The position numbers were made by a program, and so were the translations under genes. 64,000 nt of DNA from Pegea sp. RAD2-039 (lineage: Eukaryota; Chordata; Thaliacea; Salpida; Salpidae). The notes beneath the pieces are model-generated. The model was not told the origin of the DNA, did not search any database, and saw nothing but the letters and a program-made list of their open reading frames with translations. Location: assembly GCA_034620365.1 (NCBI GenBank), contig JAQGEQ010000084.1:2294001-2358000 (forward strand), written 5' to 3'. Shown piece by piece: positions 1 to 13,795 of this stretch; the first letter of the stretch is position 1, and the number at the start of each line of letters is the position of its first letter.

Positions 1-3000
1 ATTTGAAAAGAATTAATATTCAAAAAAGTATCTAAATAATAAAATATTTTTCAAAATAACTTTATGACAAAATCTCGATTCACAGTAAAGTCATTTGCAG
101 TTGATTCACTTTTTGACTCTTAATTAAAATTTAATAAGTTTTGTTCATTAAATGTCTTAAAAATAAATTCAAAAGTTTTTAGATCAAATTAAACCAAATT
201 TTAAAGAAGAAAAACTATTTTTTAAATTTATCACATGAAGTTGATCTGTTTGAATCTTACTACATTTTATAAACAAATAAAAGTTATTAAAATAATTTCA
301 AATATCATATAAATTGTATTATTTAAAAATCTTCAAGTCAAGCTTTCAATTAAAACAAATCTTTTGATAAAGTTTATAAAAAGAAATTACGACTTTAAAA
401 AAGTTATTTAGCATTTTTCAAAATGACTGGTTAAGAGTTTCATCTGTTTAATACTTGTACAAATTAAACACTTAATATAATCGTATCAGTCAACTTAAGA
501 TGGTAAAAATAATCCTTTTTTATTTATTAATTTCCTGTTTTAAACAGGAAAAAAATAATTGAAAAATATAAGTTACAAATTCAAAGGTTTTTTGTTTTCT
601 AAATTTTGACTGATACTTTTCTAAATTGTGAAAATTTCAAACAATTTGAAATAAATAATTTAAAATTGAATTGCAAAAGTTCAAGTAGCCTATTACACAA
701 AATACAAGTTCACAAATAATGAAAAAAGAAGTAAAAGTTACAGAAAAAAGCTTAATAGTTATGTTGAGTGAAACTAGAAATAAGTATTTTTATATTAACT
801 TTTTGATATTAAATTTTTTATGATTTAAAATATTTTTTTATGATTAATCATAATCTTTAGATCTTGTTTTACAAACTCTCACATATTTTCAAAACTTTTT
901 ATAACATACTTAAATTACTCAAACCTTATAAAATTGTTCATATATCAGAAGATGAATTTTGCAAACAATTGTAACATTATTCCGGTTTAAATTTATAGTT
1001 ATTCTTATCAATCTCTCCACAAATAACTTGTAACATTTTAATAGTGAATAATACATTGTTGGTTTTTATTTGTCTCTTCTCATAACAAACAAAAATAGGA
1101 TTTATCAGAATACTGTCAACTTTAAAATAAACACAAATAATTGTTGTTGATTTGTGTTTTTTTAATTTAAGATAGAACTGTATAAATAATATTCAAATAG
1201 TTTCACTGAGAAAATAACTTTGTTGAAAATTTTAAATACTTTTTTTTGAAATCTTGAAAAAATGAATATTTTATAAAATTATTTGAGATAATTTCTAAAT
1301 TTAGCAATTATCTTGTTGTACGTTTAATAACAAGAAATTAAATTACTACAAAACATACAATTAAACTTTCGAAAACTTTCATGTAAAATAAGATGTTTAA
1401 AAGACAGTTGTAATTGTTTGATTGCTTCTTGTCACTACAATAGAAAATCAATATTTTATTAGTTTCCCATTTTTTAACAAATAATTGTTTACTTTTAGTT
1501 AATTTAAAGATTAGAGAACATTTTTAGCTACTAGAAATTTAGCATTTGTAAGAAAACTACTTTTACTTAATTCAATTTAAAAAAACTTTATGGCTTTAAA
1601 CATTAATAAAAGTTTTTAATCAAAATTAACATAATTTTCAAATAGTTTTCAGCGTTTATGTTTTAAAGTTTAATATCAATAAAGATTTGATTGTGTCCTG
1701 TGCAATAAAGCGATAAGATTTGTTTAAAAAGTAGAGAATTTCTAGTTAAAAAAAGCATTTGAAGTATTGTGGTTAAGGCGATTTAGTTATCCGTAAATCC
1801 TTTTGCGGATCAAAAAGAAGCTTAGTGATTGAGAGTGTTTGTGACTCACTTGTTTCTAGTATGAAGTACTTACCTTTGAACTATTCTACTAAAAAATGAA
1901 ACAGTATTTAGTGTCTTTTTTAAAGTGATTTTATTTTACCATTAGCTTCGACATATTTAAATAATGTGATCATATGAACACTTTTTTTAAATTGATATTT
2001 TACTTATCAATCATAAATTGTGAAATTATAGATAACAATCATACATTTCAGTATCGAAAAACTTATTAACTTTTTATAATTAGTTATCTACTTTATTTAT
2101 TTAGCTTTTTATAATTTAACAAAAACTCAGCATTGATTTGAATAACCATCATTTTGATATTTAAGTTAAGTAAGCTGTAATTAACATTTAAAAGTAAATA
2201 AGAAAAATTAGTTATTAAAATCATTTTTATCATATTTTTCAAATAATAACTAATATATTAACTTTACTTCAAAAGTATAATTTGTATAAATAGTTTTTCA
2301 TCACTTAAAATTCTTCTTATAGAAAAAGTTATATTCTGAAAATAATATTTTTGTAACTCAATCGTTTAACAAAATATTTTCAAACTTTATAAAATTGTAA
2401 AAGCAATTTTGAGTTCTTTTTTGAAAATCTTTATTAAACTTCTTAACATTATAACTACAATTTCATTTGTGGCTTACTTTTATGCTTAGATATTATTACA
2501 ATGAGTCTTATGTTTGTCTACAACATTATGTTTGTTTGAGTTTACATTTAGTTAAGGTGGTTTCTGAATGTTGATTTAATCAGTCAAGGTGAATCTAAAG
2601 CTCAAAAATATGTTTGAAAAATAGTTTTTTGTATAAAAATTTAAATAACATTAGAAGATTTCAAAATATTACTAAAATTTTATAAGTTTTAGATGCTACT
2701 GATGCTTTTTTAATTTCTAAATGAAGGTTTAGTTTATAAAACGTTATTCTTATCTTCAATTGAAGAAATATTTTCGAGTAAATTACATATACCTGACAAA
2801 AATATTATAATAAATATTATAAACGACTTGAAATATAATATTTTATCTTCTGCAGTTATTTTAATGAGTTCTAATATTTGCAGTTAAAAGTAAATCTATA
2901 AGAATTTATCCAGAATATTCAAAGGATACACATAGGATCAATATCGGATTCTACCAAGACAACGTTGTAGGTGAACCAGCTGAAGTAATCTAAAGTTGAC

Positions 3001-6000
3001 CATGAGATCATTTAAGGGATCTTTCTTTTAAAATATTTCTAAACTTTTAGCATCAAAGATATGTTCAGTAGATGAATCAATTTGATATTTACATACTTCA
3101 ATTTTTTCACTTTTTTATATTTGTAAAAAAATTGTGAGTAGGACTCCGACAGCTTGATAAAAAATTTGATTTATGAATTAGCAATCTTAGATCTAATCCT
3201 AAATCCATCAAGAAAACAAAAATAAATTTCTTTTACAAAAAAATCTTCCACCAGCTGGTCCAAGGTGCTAAGAAACGGTTCGAGTAAGAGCAACGAAGAA
3301 CTTACTCCAGCGGTGTTTACACTAGTTTTAAAAGTTCAAATCTTAGATTATAATTTTTTTGAAAACAAATTAAGTTGAAACAACTCTTATAATTTGAAGT
3401 TTATCAATTATTTTAATACTTCTTGCTTGAAATATAAGATTGAATACAAGATAGTTTATTTATTACAATTGTTATTTTTGAAAAAGTCTTTGAAGTTTTA
3501 TTTATAATTTTATTATTTAATTTACGCAAATCTCAAAATTTGTGATGCAGAATAAATTTGCAAATCTTTTAAAGTCATAAACTTAACTTTCTATCTTTAC
3601 ATGACCTGTAATAAATTATTATAAATAACTACTATTAAATGAAAGTCTTTTTACTCTCTGTAGAGTGTAAACAATAAAAATTTATTTTATTTGCGTTATA
3701 CAATTTTTTATTTCTCTAATAGAATATTTATAAATCTAATTAATTTTTTCTTGTGCAATGTCCAAATTTTGGTTAAAAAGAATTTTCAAACTCTTCTTGA
3801 AACCATATAAAACAGAATTAAATCAGAACATTAACTTTTAATAAAAACAAGAATGTATGATAGTTTTGCGTTCAAACAATTTGACTAACTCTGATGATAA
3901 TGAGTATGCTTTATAGAAAATATATAAAGTATTCATTTATATCCAAGAGAAGATAATTACATTAATAAAAATATAAAAAATAGTTGTAAATGTTTCATTA
4001 CATTACGTTATTAAATGTGACACCTAATAACATTAATGAAGCAAAAATAAAACTTAACTGGTGTCAGCTGCCAATAAAATTTACATCGGATTCCATTTAG
4101 TCAACAAATTCAACTAATTAAAATTTGTATTTCAACTTGAATTAAATTTAATTTAAAAATATGTTTGGAAAAGTTAAAGTTTTTAAAGATCTAAACAAAC
4201 GGAACTTTATAAAGTGGGCTTGTAAACTCAAATATTTGTAGAAATAAATTGTGTCAAACATGAAAGCCAATAACACATTAAATCTTAAACCCTCTAATTA
4301 AATACTAATTGAATAGAATAATACTTCTATGAAGTTTACAAATACATAAACACAAAGGTTTGAATCGGCGATAAATTTTCAAACGAATAGTTTTAAAATA
4401 ATTACATTACATAGATAATTAAAAAAAAACATTAATTTCAAACTTTAATCAAACAACATTTATTGCAATCAAAGTTTAATGTTTAGATACAATTAATTAT
4501 AAGTGAAACAAGTTCCAGTGCCTTAGTCGTTTGGTACACATATTTTCAGTATTTCTGATGAATTAAATGATCTATACATTTGGTATAAATTGTAAATAAC
4601 AGGTAAATTATTGAAATTTATTTTTGATAAGTTTTATATATTATATTCAAAGTTTTATAAAAATTAATTAGTCAAAAAATACGGTGGAAATACGTATGAG
4701 ATATCAAAAAAAAATGTATAATTGATTTTCTTAAAAACAAATTTTCGAAATCGCTAGGTAGCGTCAGTTCTTACATAAGCTGTATAAAATATAGAACCTT
4801 ATATAGATATGACTAGTTATTGCATCCTTTCCACCAAATTAAATATTCTTCATAACAGATTTATTTTAATCAAAACTTTAATGAAAATTTTTTTGGTTTC
4901 ATTATTATAGTTTTATCAATTTGATATTTGAACTCTTTTATAAAATCTATAAACTTCCCAAGCACAGTTTATTACAGCGATTAGTTTCTTCTTGTAGACA
5001 ATTTTCTAGATTTGAAACTTGCCTATCAACAAGAAATTTTTGATATAAACTTCAAAATGTTACGGTTTAGTGATCACCAACACCATAAGAGCTTTTTAAT
5101 AAAAATCTTTCTTTATATTTAAAAAACATTTTAAAATTAAAATATAATCTCTTATAGTTTATTTTATAATACTATTTTTAATAGTGTTGTAAACATAATC
5201 AAGTTTAAAATTGAATACCGTTTACTAATATTATTTTACAAGTCAGACAAAATAAGTAGTCTTGGTGTTTACAGTTAAGCTCTTGGTAACCAGATTAAAA
5301 AAGTAACACGTGTCATCGTTTTAAACATGAATAAAATATTAACTTGTTTAAATATTAATTACTAGTGATTACCAGCAAGTGGTATGAATGATTACGGTAA
5401 CTAGCAATAACAATTTAAACAAATATTAGCATTAGTTTGTTTTTAAAGTTGTATAGTTTCTACATACGCTTGTTTTTACATAAAACGTATTTTTCAACAT
5501 TTTTTAAAAGCCGGTATTTTAATTGATGAGTTTTTACATTTGAAACTTGATGCATAATCTTTAAAATAAAAGTTTTTTATTTTAATATAATTATTTGATG
5601 CTTAATCATTCTAAATCAGTCTTAGTCCATATTTGTTGAGTTTTACAAATGGTTAAATCAAAATTATATTAGGTAAGAATTTTTCATTACTAAGATAACT
5701 ATTTTCAAACAGCCTATTTGCTTTTACTTAATTCTACTGTGAATAAGGTTTATCAAATAATTATAAACATTTAATTTCTTGTTTAAAAAGGAAGATAAAT
5801 ATTTTAGATAGTTAAAAATAACTTGGTACTTGACATACTGTCTGCTAAGGTTTATACAGAAATAGCATGAAAAGTTAGAATATGAAACTATTTACATAAT
5901 TGAACTATTAAATAAATTATACAAGAAGAAAACTTTGTAAAACATAAAAAGAAATCAATTATAAGTTATTTGAATCAAATGATATGATTAAGTTTTATTT

Positions 6001-6845
6001 AATTTTTATGTAATGACATTTATCTGTCAAAATGATGTTAACTTCTGTTTATTAATTGAAGATCTCACTATATATCAAAGATCGCCTTAAAACAATAAAG
6101 TTTGAATATTTTTTGATGAGAATTGAATATTTTATTGACTTAATCTGAATAATATGTCAGTAAAATGCTGAGTTTGCAAACTTTTTTACAAACACGGCTC
6201 ATTATCAACTCTTAGTTCTTTACTTTTTTTCTTTTAGTTCAAAAAAACATTTTTTTTACTTAACATCAAAAGCAAAGATTGAAATTAATTTCTTTGAAAT
6301 GTTGCTAACTTCTCTACAATTTTCTTGAGGGAATTAGTTAGTCTTTCTTCTACTTATCTTACTTGATCAACAGCATTTCAATTTGAAGAAAATATTATTT
6401 TAGTAACAATTTGAAATATGAAAGAAAAGTAATGACTGTTTTTCACTACCTAAGGCCTTTTGGTGGAACAAATCGAGTTTTCTTCAAGAAAGCAAATTTT
6501 ATTCGATGTATTTCACAGTGACATTGACAAAAAGTACCAAAAAAGAAAGACACAGATACATTAGATGACAGAAAAGTTGTTCGATAGAAGCGATGATACG
6601 GTTGATGGGAAAATGGTTAATAATTTAGTTGATCAGTTTATATGATAATGATGATAAAATGAATAAATAAAATCCTCCAGAAGGTTAGGCTGATCAGAAG
6701 ATGATGATAAGAAGTGAAAGCGGCGATCAGAAATATAGAAAATGAAATATTTGAACTTAAAGAAAAATTCAAAGATTTTTGAGGAGGCAGTGTAGAGTCG
6801 TGCCGCCTTAAATAAATATATCTGCAAATTTCATTTGATAGTATT
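1..6845. other. Gene-free AT-rich intergenic DNA
   Basis: No exon, homology-bearing reading frame or complete repeat is recognisable here on either strand; homopolymer A/T runs dominate and reading frames are short. Two minor items stand out: a nearly perfect inverted repeat at 531-551 and a weakly tRNA-like string near 1770-1815, which I do not accept as a tRNA. The stretch ends at the 3' end of the lipase gene. Confidence 0.7.
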
Positions 6846-6847
6846 TC

Positions 6848-6853
6848 ATTTAT
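6848..6853 (-). terminator. Polyadenylation signal of the lipase gene
   Basis: AATAAA on the minus strand, about 50 nt beyond the lipase stop codon, at the usual distance for a short 3' UTR. Inferred from motif and position only. Confidence 0.5.
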
Positions 6854-6903
6854 TACTTTACAATCAAATCGCAGAAGATGATGAAAGAGAAATTCCTTCG
6901 GAT

Positions 6904-9078
6904 CTAAACGAGAGGTCGAATGGCTGGTTCAACAACTCCTCCGGTTGAGATGATCTTCTTGTGATGTTGTTGAGGCATCTGATAGAAGATTGTTTCTTGT
7001 TTTTCAAAGACTTCAGTGGCTTCAACATTTCGTCCTTTGAGGCGTTCTTTCGAGACGAAAACGAGACTAGAAGAGATGAAAATCAGTTAGTGATGAGATA
7101 GAAATGACTTTGATCTTATTTCTTACTTTTCTTGATTCACAGCATCAAAGACTTTAATTCGTTTGATCCAAAGATTCTCGCTGGTAGTACACAGCATGTT
7201 GTGCCAACATCTTTGTCGGTTCCACAAGACAGTCACACTTTTAATTTTACCAACATCTTGATCGTAGGGCAACTTGATGATAAACTTTCCGGTCCGTCCA
7301 GGGTAGATGTGGTAGAAATCACCAGTTTCTTCATATCTGTAAATCAATTCGTCAATTTGTGTCCACATGTTTACTATGTGGTCCACTTACAATTTCAAGA
7401 GTCTGTACTCAGTCTGATCGTTCGGATCTTCCCCGTGGAATTTGATGTGGATATCAACACGTTGACCTTCATGTTCAGTTTTACCAGCCACTTTACGCCA
7501 ATGTATCTTGATTTGGTAATGCCGAGCTGTAGGTGATAAATTGAAGACTCTTGTGGGTCGTTTAAAGGTGGACACATACCTGAAAAGGGGGCCTCACGAA
7601 GAGTATCTAAGTAGTAGTTGAGAGGTTGTGAGACTTTATTGGTACCACGAGGTGGCACTGCATGATAACCCATGACAGCACATCTGTTGTTAGCATGTTC
7701 TTTGATCTTTCCACCACATTTCAAACAAGATCCTCGCTGTAAAAGATACAAATGAGATCGTGGAAAGGGTGTTGAAAGAGTAGGGACACTAACTCGGAAT
7801 GTAGCGTAGTTACTGCATCTGTATCCAATCATAGGCACTTTAACGAGGATGGAACTGATGTAGAGTTGTGGAGCTCTCAAATGATCACAAACAGCCATCT
7901 GGGTGAGACCTAATCAAGATGACTTGATGAGAAAAGAAGACATGAAATGAGATGGTAATTACCGTTGAAGAAACCATTGTTCCAATCATGGCATCCGGGT
8001 TGGGACTCGGCTCCATTAGGCCAGAAATCAAGGTGCCCCAAAGATCGGTTCATGCCAGAAGCTGTACAAGTATCAAGTTAGTGACCAGGCTATTTGTGAG
8101 GTGGTCGGCAAACTTACATATATGAAGAATAGTGACGATGTCGGTGTGGATGATGTCAATAAATCGCGCGTCTGTCTTGTCCAATCGAACAAGTGGACTC
8201 TCTCTGTTGAAGGCTGGATTAGCTGGATCAAGTCCACTGATTCTTCCAATTGTTCGGTGTTTCTTGTTCATTCTTTTACCAGCAAATCCAGCAACATGAG
8301 CTCCGAGACTGAATCCAATCAGATGAAAGTCGCGCGCTTTTGCCCCATGATGACGCTACAGAAGATTGCGGGTTAGGACAAAAGGACCACAAGTTGTCAC
8401 TGATTACTCACAATCAAATGACACATCAGTTTCTGGAGTTGGGCCCCAACCATTCGTGTATTTCCAACCGCATTGTCATATTCGACAAGGGCACCTTTTC
8501 GCCAGTCTACCAGAATAACGTTGACGTCATCAACGGATAAAATGGCATCCGACATCCTGGGGACCCATTCAGCAATTGGACCTTCATACAACTAAAAAAA
8601 TATCTGGTAAGAAACGGATGAGACTGAGATGATCAAGGGTACTGACCATAAAACCGTGAATGATGAATTTGGTTGGTTTAGTTGGATCAAAAGTGGAGTT
8701 GGTAATCGTAGAATAATCAGTGATGTTCAAATCTTTGCGATGTTGACGAGTTCTCAGAAGAAATTTAGTTCCCAAGGCCTTCTCACTCATAGGCAGAGGC
8801 ATATTAGGGTTGAAAGGAGGATCATTTCGGAAGCATCCAAATCCCTTGTAACAGACTTGCTTTTTTGAAGGACTTGATATATCAGATCTGATTCCACGAG
8901 CTGTAAAAAAAATTAAAAGATTAGAAGATGAAAAGTTGATGATGGCGCCACCAAGTGGGAACAAACTGTCACCTTTAGAAGGGGTGAAAGTGATGCTGAA
9001 GACGAAGAGGAAAAAATTGATAAAGGCCAGATATGACCAAGATTTAGTCAGAAGATTTGATGATTTCCTTTCTCTCAT
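6904..9078 (-). CDS. Pancreatic-lipase-family secreted lipase with PLAT domain
   Basis: Ten coding exons give a 552-residue protein: 8973-9078, 8647-8900, 8412-8591, 8118-8355, 7963-8061, 7794-7909, 7580-7736, 7391-7526, 7127-7336, 6904-7066; all junctions are GT-AG and keep frame. The N-terminus has a hydrophobic signal or anchor segment (about residues 15-30). The alpha/beta-hydrolase domain opens with a KKQVCYKGFGCF-like stretch. It carries the triad Ser196 in GFSLG, Asp223 in GLDPANPAF and His302 in CDHLRAP. A PLAT beta-sandwich begins near residue 385, followed by a tail of about 50 residues, making the protein longer than the roughly 465 residues of human PNLIP. The family hydrolyses acylglycerols or phospholipids outside the cell. 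The loop between Cys283 and Cys300 (the lid) is short. Substrate cannot be decided from sequence. Confidence 0.93.
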
Positions 9079-9289
9079 CTTGATAATTGTAATCTTCTAA
9101 TAAATTACTTCGATATAAATATGAAATTTAAAACTCTAAAATCTGAAAAAAAAAATCAAATTTTTATAAATTAAAAAAACTTCGTCTACAAATCATTCAA
9201 TTCATATCAAACTTTCGACTTTCTTTTATACTAAAACTTGTAGCAAAAAAAAGAATTAAATAAAATTAGAAATGATCTTTAAATTCCCT

Positions 9290-9540
9290 TGATAAAAATC
9301 TCGAGTAAAAACTCAATAGCAAACAAGGTAGACGTCACTGAACACTTGTGGCCGAGTACAGTAAGACTGCTAGTAGCTATAATCATCTCAGCTTTATTAT
9401 ATGACCTCAGCCTACATACTCAGGTCATACCACGCGTAACAACCAATCAGCGCGCAGCTCGCGTCTGTCAGCATTTTGCCTTTCAATTCGACGAATCGAA
9501 TCAAAACAGGCCACCATTTGAAAGAGAAATGGAATTTTAT
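9290..9540. promoter_or_regulatory. GC-richer island upstream of the lipase, possible promoter
   Basis: This block is clearly richer in G, C and CpG than the flanking DNA and lies 200-450 bp upstream of the lipase start codon. It contains GACGTCAC near 9331, a CCAAT box followed by CAGCGCGC near 9440-9452 and several CpG dinucleotides. A plus-strand reading frame across it resembles no family I know. I infer a promoter or enhancer for the minus-strand lipase; a non-conserved exon is the alternative. Confidence 0.35.
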
Positions 9541-9599
9541 GAAGTAATAAAAATTATTTATAAATCATACATAATTTAATTTAAAAAAAATAAAGATTC

Positions 9600-12500
9600 T
9601 TTCTTAACTCTGAACAAAACATATGTAGATGACCGATATAATTTTGTCAACTAATCTTAAAACATTAAAAAAAGTTCATTAAACTGTTTTTTAGGTTAAA
9701 AAAGTGTCATTTAAGAAAATCTCAAATGACCTACAGTAACCTAATGAAATAGTAGTACGATTTCAACCTCATGAACTGTAGTAACCTAAAAACTTTGTTT
9801 CCGTATTGCCGGTTACTATCTCAAAAATTTCCATAAAAAATCAACGTGTAATAAAAAACATATATTCTAAATTTCAGAAATTTTATTTTAAAAGGTGAAC
9901 AAATAATATAATTTAAAAAAACATTTGTATTAATTTTATAAAATATTTATTAACTTATGTATATATATATTCCAAATATTATTCATTTTAATAACTATAT
10001 ATAAATAAAAATTAAAAAATTAATTAGTTAAAATTTTTTGTAGGCACAAATTTAAAAGCTTTTACTTGTAGTTAATTATATTATATATTTCAAGAGGGGG
10101 TAAATTTATAACAATGAATCTGAAGAGGTTTTAAGTTTGTTCTAAAAAAATATTTTGTAGAATTGAAAACAAAGCACTTAGAAAAGGAAGCTAAAGTTTA
10201 GATAATCAAGTTTGATTTTCATATCTAAGATATTTATATATGACCAAAAAATTATAATAGATTAAACAAATTTTTATTAGCCAAAGTAATTAATAAAACT
10301 TCTAAATAGAATCTTATTAATTAACAAAAATGTAAAAACTTTTTATTATTAAAATATAATTTTTTTTTACACTTTAATTGTAATTACAGGTAATAAAGTA
10401 AAAATATTATATATAATTCAATCAATTTCCTGATATTTCTACAAAAAATAGAATAATTAGAAAATACCTCACCTTCAAACAACTTTAATATATATTTAAC
10501 AGAAATAAAAAATAAAGTAAGTAAAAATTATTAGCATCTACCACCGGCCTATAACCGGTTAAAATAAATCACTAAGAATCCTAAAAATTGTTGAAGCATA
10601 ACAACATCAGCGTGACACCACTTAAAGGTTACTCTAGATCAATATTCAAAACGTTTAAAATTTATTTACTTTAAACGTTAAGTCCTGCAAAAAAATTCAC
10701 AAGTTTAAATAGTTTTATATATATATGCAAGTTCATAGTATTTATTTTAGTATAAAAATTTATTTAGTTTTACCACATACAGTAAAAATCTAAAATCATC
10801 TGAATAGTCTGAACACAATTTTTTTAATTTTATCTTTTCAAACAATTCAAAAGTAATTTACGATTTTAAAATATAACTTCTTAATTAAAACTAAAAAAGT
10901 AGACTTGAGTTAAATAGACTCAATAACATATTCAAATAAAAGGTGATCAAAGAAAAAATTAACAAAAGATATACCTTATAAATATTTTTCAATCAATAAC
11001 ACGACTAATTAAAAGGCTTGTAAACACTTTTTTATAATTATTCCGTTTAAACTGAATTTATATTTTCTTTAATATCTTAATCTAGCCAAAGCTCAGCACG
11101 AAAATATGTTATATCAGTTTTTGAATACTTTTATTTATATTGATGATTATTATGTAAATAAATTGAAATTTCATCACAATTTTATTACAAAAACTTGTTT
11201 TTACTTTCTCATTATACTCGTCAAAAAAACGGAAACCTACTGAAAGCGATAGCCGGTGTCATGTGACTCATTGACTACTCAAGCATAAGAGTTTACTATA
11301 GTTCAAATTCATCAGCTTAGGATCAGGTGATTAATAAATATCAGTGTTTCTAATAAAAGTTTAGAAATTTACATATTTTTTATAGCTTTCTAAATAAATT
11401 CATACATGACTTATAAAAGTATATGTACCTAACTTTTTTTATAAAAAGTAGTTTTCCAAAGTTTATTTAAGTTCATTTGATGACGTGAAACAGTTCGTAC
11501 ACGTAGAAAAGGCTCTGAAAGCTTAAGATGCGTCATTGATTTGTAAAAAGCTTAATGTAAAGTTCTATGGAAACACACCTCCGGACCCACCCACAGTGGA
11601 TATATCGTATGATGTTGTCACGTGATTATTCACTAAACCTGTTCAATTAAGGATCCACTATAAGTAAAGAAATTACACAAATTGTTATTTCCTGTTCTTT
11701 AATAATTGATATCTTTTATTAAAAGAAAACTTCTTTGTTTACTAAATATTTAATTGAATAAATAAGAGAAAAGCTAATTGAATTGAAGCTTTTTGATATA
11801 AATTTTAGAAGGAATGACGTTTAGCATCACTTATTTCTAATGAATCATTTAAAAATATGTATACATCATACATTCTATCAAAACAAGTTAGTCAAAAAAT
11901 TTATCTCATTTTTTTAAAAATTGGGCCATACAAATGATTTTTACAGAATTGAATTTTTTATCATTTCTTAACTAACAAATTGTTAAAACAATTTATTTCC
12001 AAATAAGTGAAAAACCATCATGTGAACTTGTGACTACAATTACTTCATGCTGTAAGTTTAAATTGTTGGTCACATTGAAGTTTTAGTGGCCTTTTATTTT
12101 TCAACCTCAGTGACGTTTATAAGGATAAATCGGTCAAAAAAACAATTTGAACTAATTCTTATTACATGATAAAATTAAAAAAAACTAGAACAACAACCCA
12201 CTTAAACTAATACTTTTGAAGAAAAATATTTATAGAAAGTCCTCTATTAATTATATAAACTCTATAAACTATTGAAAGTTAAGGTCAAAAAATATTTTTT
12301 TATGTTTTAAAGAAAAATAGAATAAAGAAGATGAGATATTTTTATAATTTTTTTAAAGAATTATCATGAAAATTTCTTGTTCGTAAAAAATTTTTATATT
12401 TTAAGTATTTAAAATATCTTAATTTTTGGCATTAAAGTATAAATAGTTATGAAAAATCTAAATTTATCTTTTCACCTTTAAAACCAATAATTTAAAAAAA

Positions 12501-13790
12501 AATTTAGCTGTTTGTTTTTTCGTTACATTTAGTAAAATTTACAAATAAGGTGATTACGAACGGGTTTACCATAATTCATTTAGATGAATTAAGTTTAAAT
12601 TATTCTTAAATTGATTATGACATTTTGACGTCACCAATGTACTAAAATAAAATGCTTTTTATCTGATCAAAGTACAGTTGGATCAATTTGGATATTGTTT
12701 CGTTGTATAATATAAGTCAAACAATTTGGTCAAAATAAAGTAGCTAGATCAAAGTTGTAAAACTTGAAGTTACAAGTTCAAACTGTTTTCGATCTGAAAA
12801 CCACATAGCACCATCTTACGGACTGTGAATATTTTTTCGAAAACAAAGAAAAGGTTATAAAATAATTTATTAATTAAGTATTTACTTGACAGATTCAAAG
12901 TTTTCATACAAAAACCTATTTGGTGATTTTTAGCAAAAAAAGGCAATTTGGGTTTATTAAAATAACTTTAAAGTAATTTATGAAAGTTATCCAATAGGTA
13001 TTTATGCATATATCAATCTAAATACTTCTACTAATAACAACTATCGAAAGTTATATTTGAAACAACACTTACTAATACATACTCTAACAACTATAAAATA
13101 AATTTCATCATCTCACTCAAAAGTCTAATTTGAAGTAATTCGTTTTATATTCTTGGTGTATCAGTATTTTTTTCAAAATGATGCCAAGAGATTACTTTGA
13201 GCATCAGAAAAGTTTTTTATTTTTATCTTTTCTTCTTAGATCATTTACTTTAGACAGTTTTCCTACCAAAATCAATGTCTTTGTGGTATTCAAGTTTTTC
13301 ATCAAATTTCAATGGTTTCTATCACAAACTCTATCAGCTTAAACATTGCTTTACAACTTTTAGAAATGAAATTTTTTCAAAAGAAAATTTAGAAGATTTT
13401 TTACTGGATTGTAAATTGGTTCAAACTTTTTGGGACTTAAACACAACTAATCTACTGATAAATTTATCTTGGCCTTAATTTAGTTATGAAATCTTGTAAA
13501 TTAGATTTTTGTCAAATAGTTTGCTGTCAGAAGAATAATCATTTTGATATGAATATGTAACTACAGATTACAGTTTAGAATACCATCTTTCTCACAACAA
13601 CATAAAAACGCAAAACTCAGGTCTGAGCTGCAATTAAAGCATCTAAAAAGAATTTAAAAAAATATTTTATTAGCTTGGTTCTTGCATTCAACAAAAGTGA
13701 CATAAATTCATTTTCTTGATTGAAATGTTTTCTTGTTTGAAATGTACTTGCTTCATTTTAATACTTTGAAAAACTTTTATATCTGTAATC
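9600..13790. other. AT-rich intergenic DNA, nothing recognised
   Basis: No exon or repeat family could be supported. Small GC-richer islets occur around 10545-10560, 11225-11280 and 11570-11640 (the last with a TCACGTGA E-box palindrome), and one TGACGTCA at 12626. A 67-residue open frame at 13275-13478 has no recognisable similarity. Confidence 0.6.
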
Positions 13791-13795
13791 TTCTT

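Noticed and set aside
1765..1820. tRNA-Ser-like string GTGGTTAAGGCGA
   Set aside because: Only the D-arm-like part is present; there is no B box (GGTTCGANNCC) and no acceptor stem pairing, so no tRNA is called.
7132..7536. Plus-strand frame of 134 codons
   Set aside because: Antisense shadow of lipase exons 8 and 9, whose minus-strand translation is conserved.
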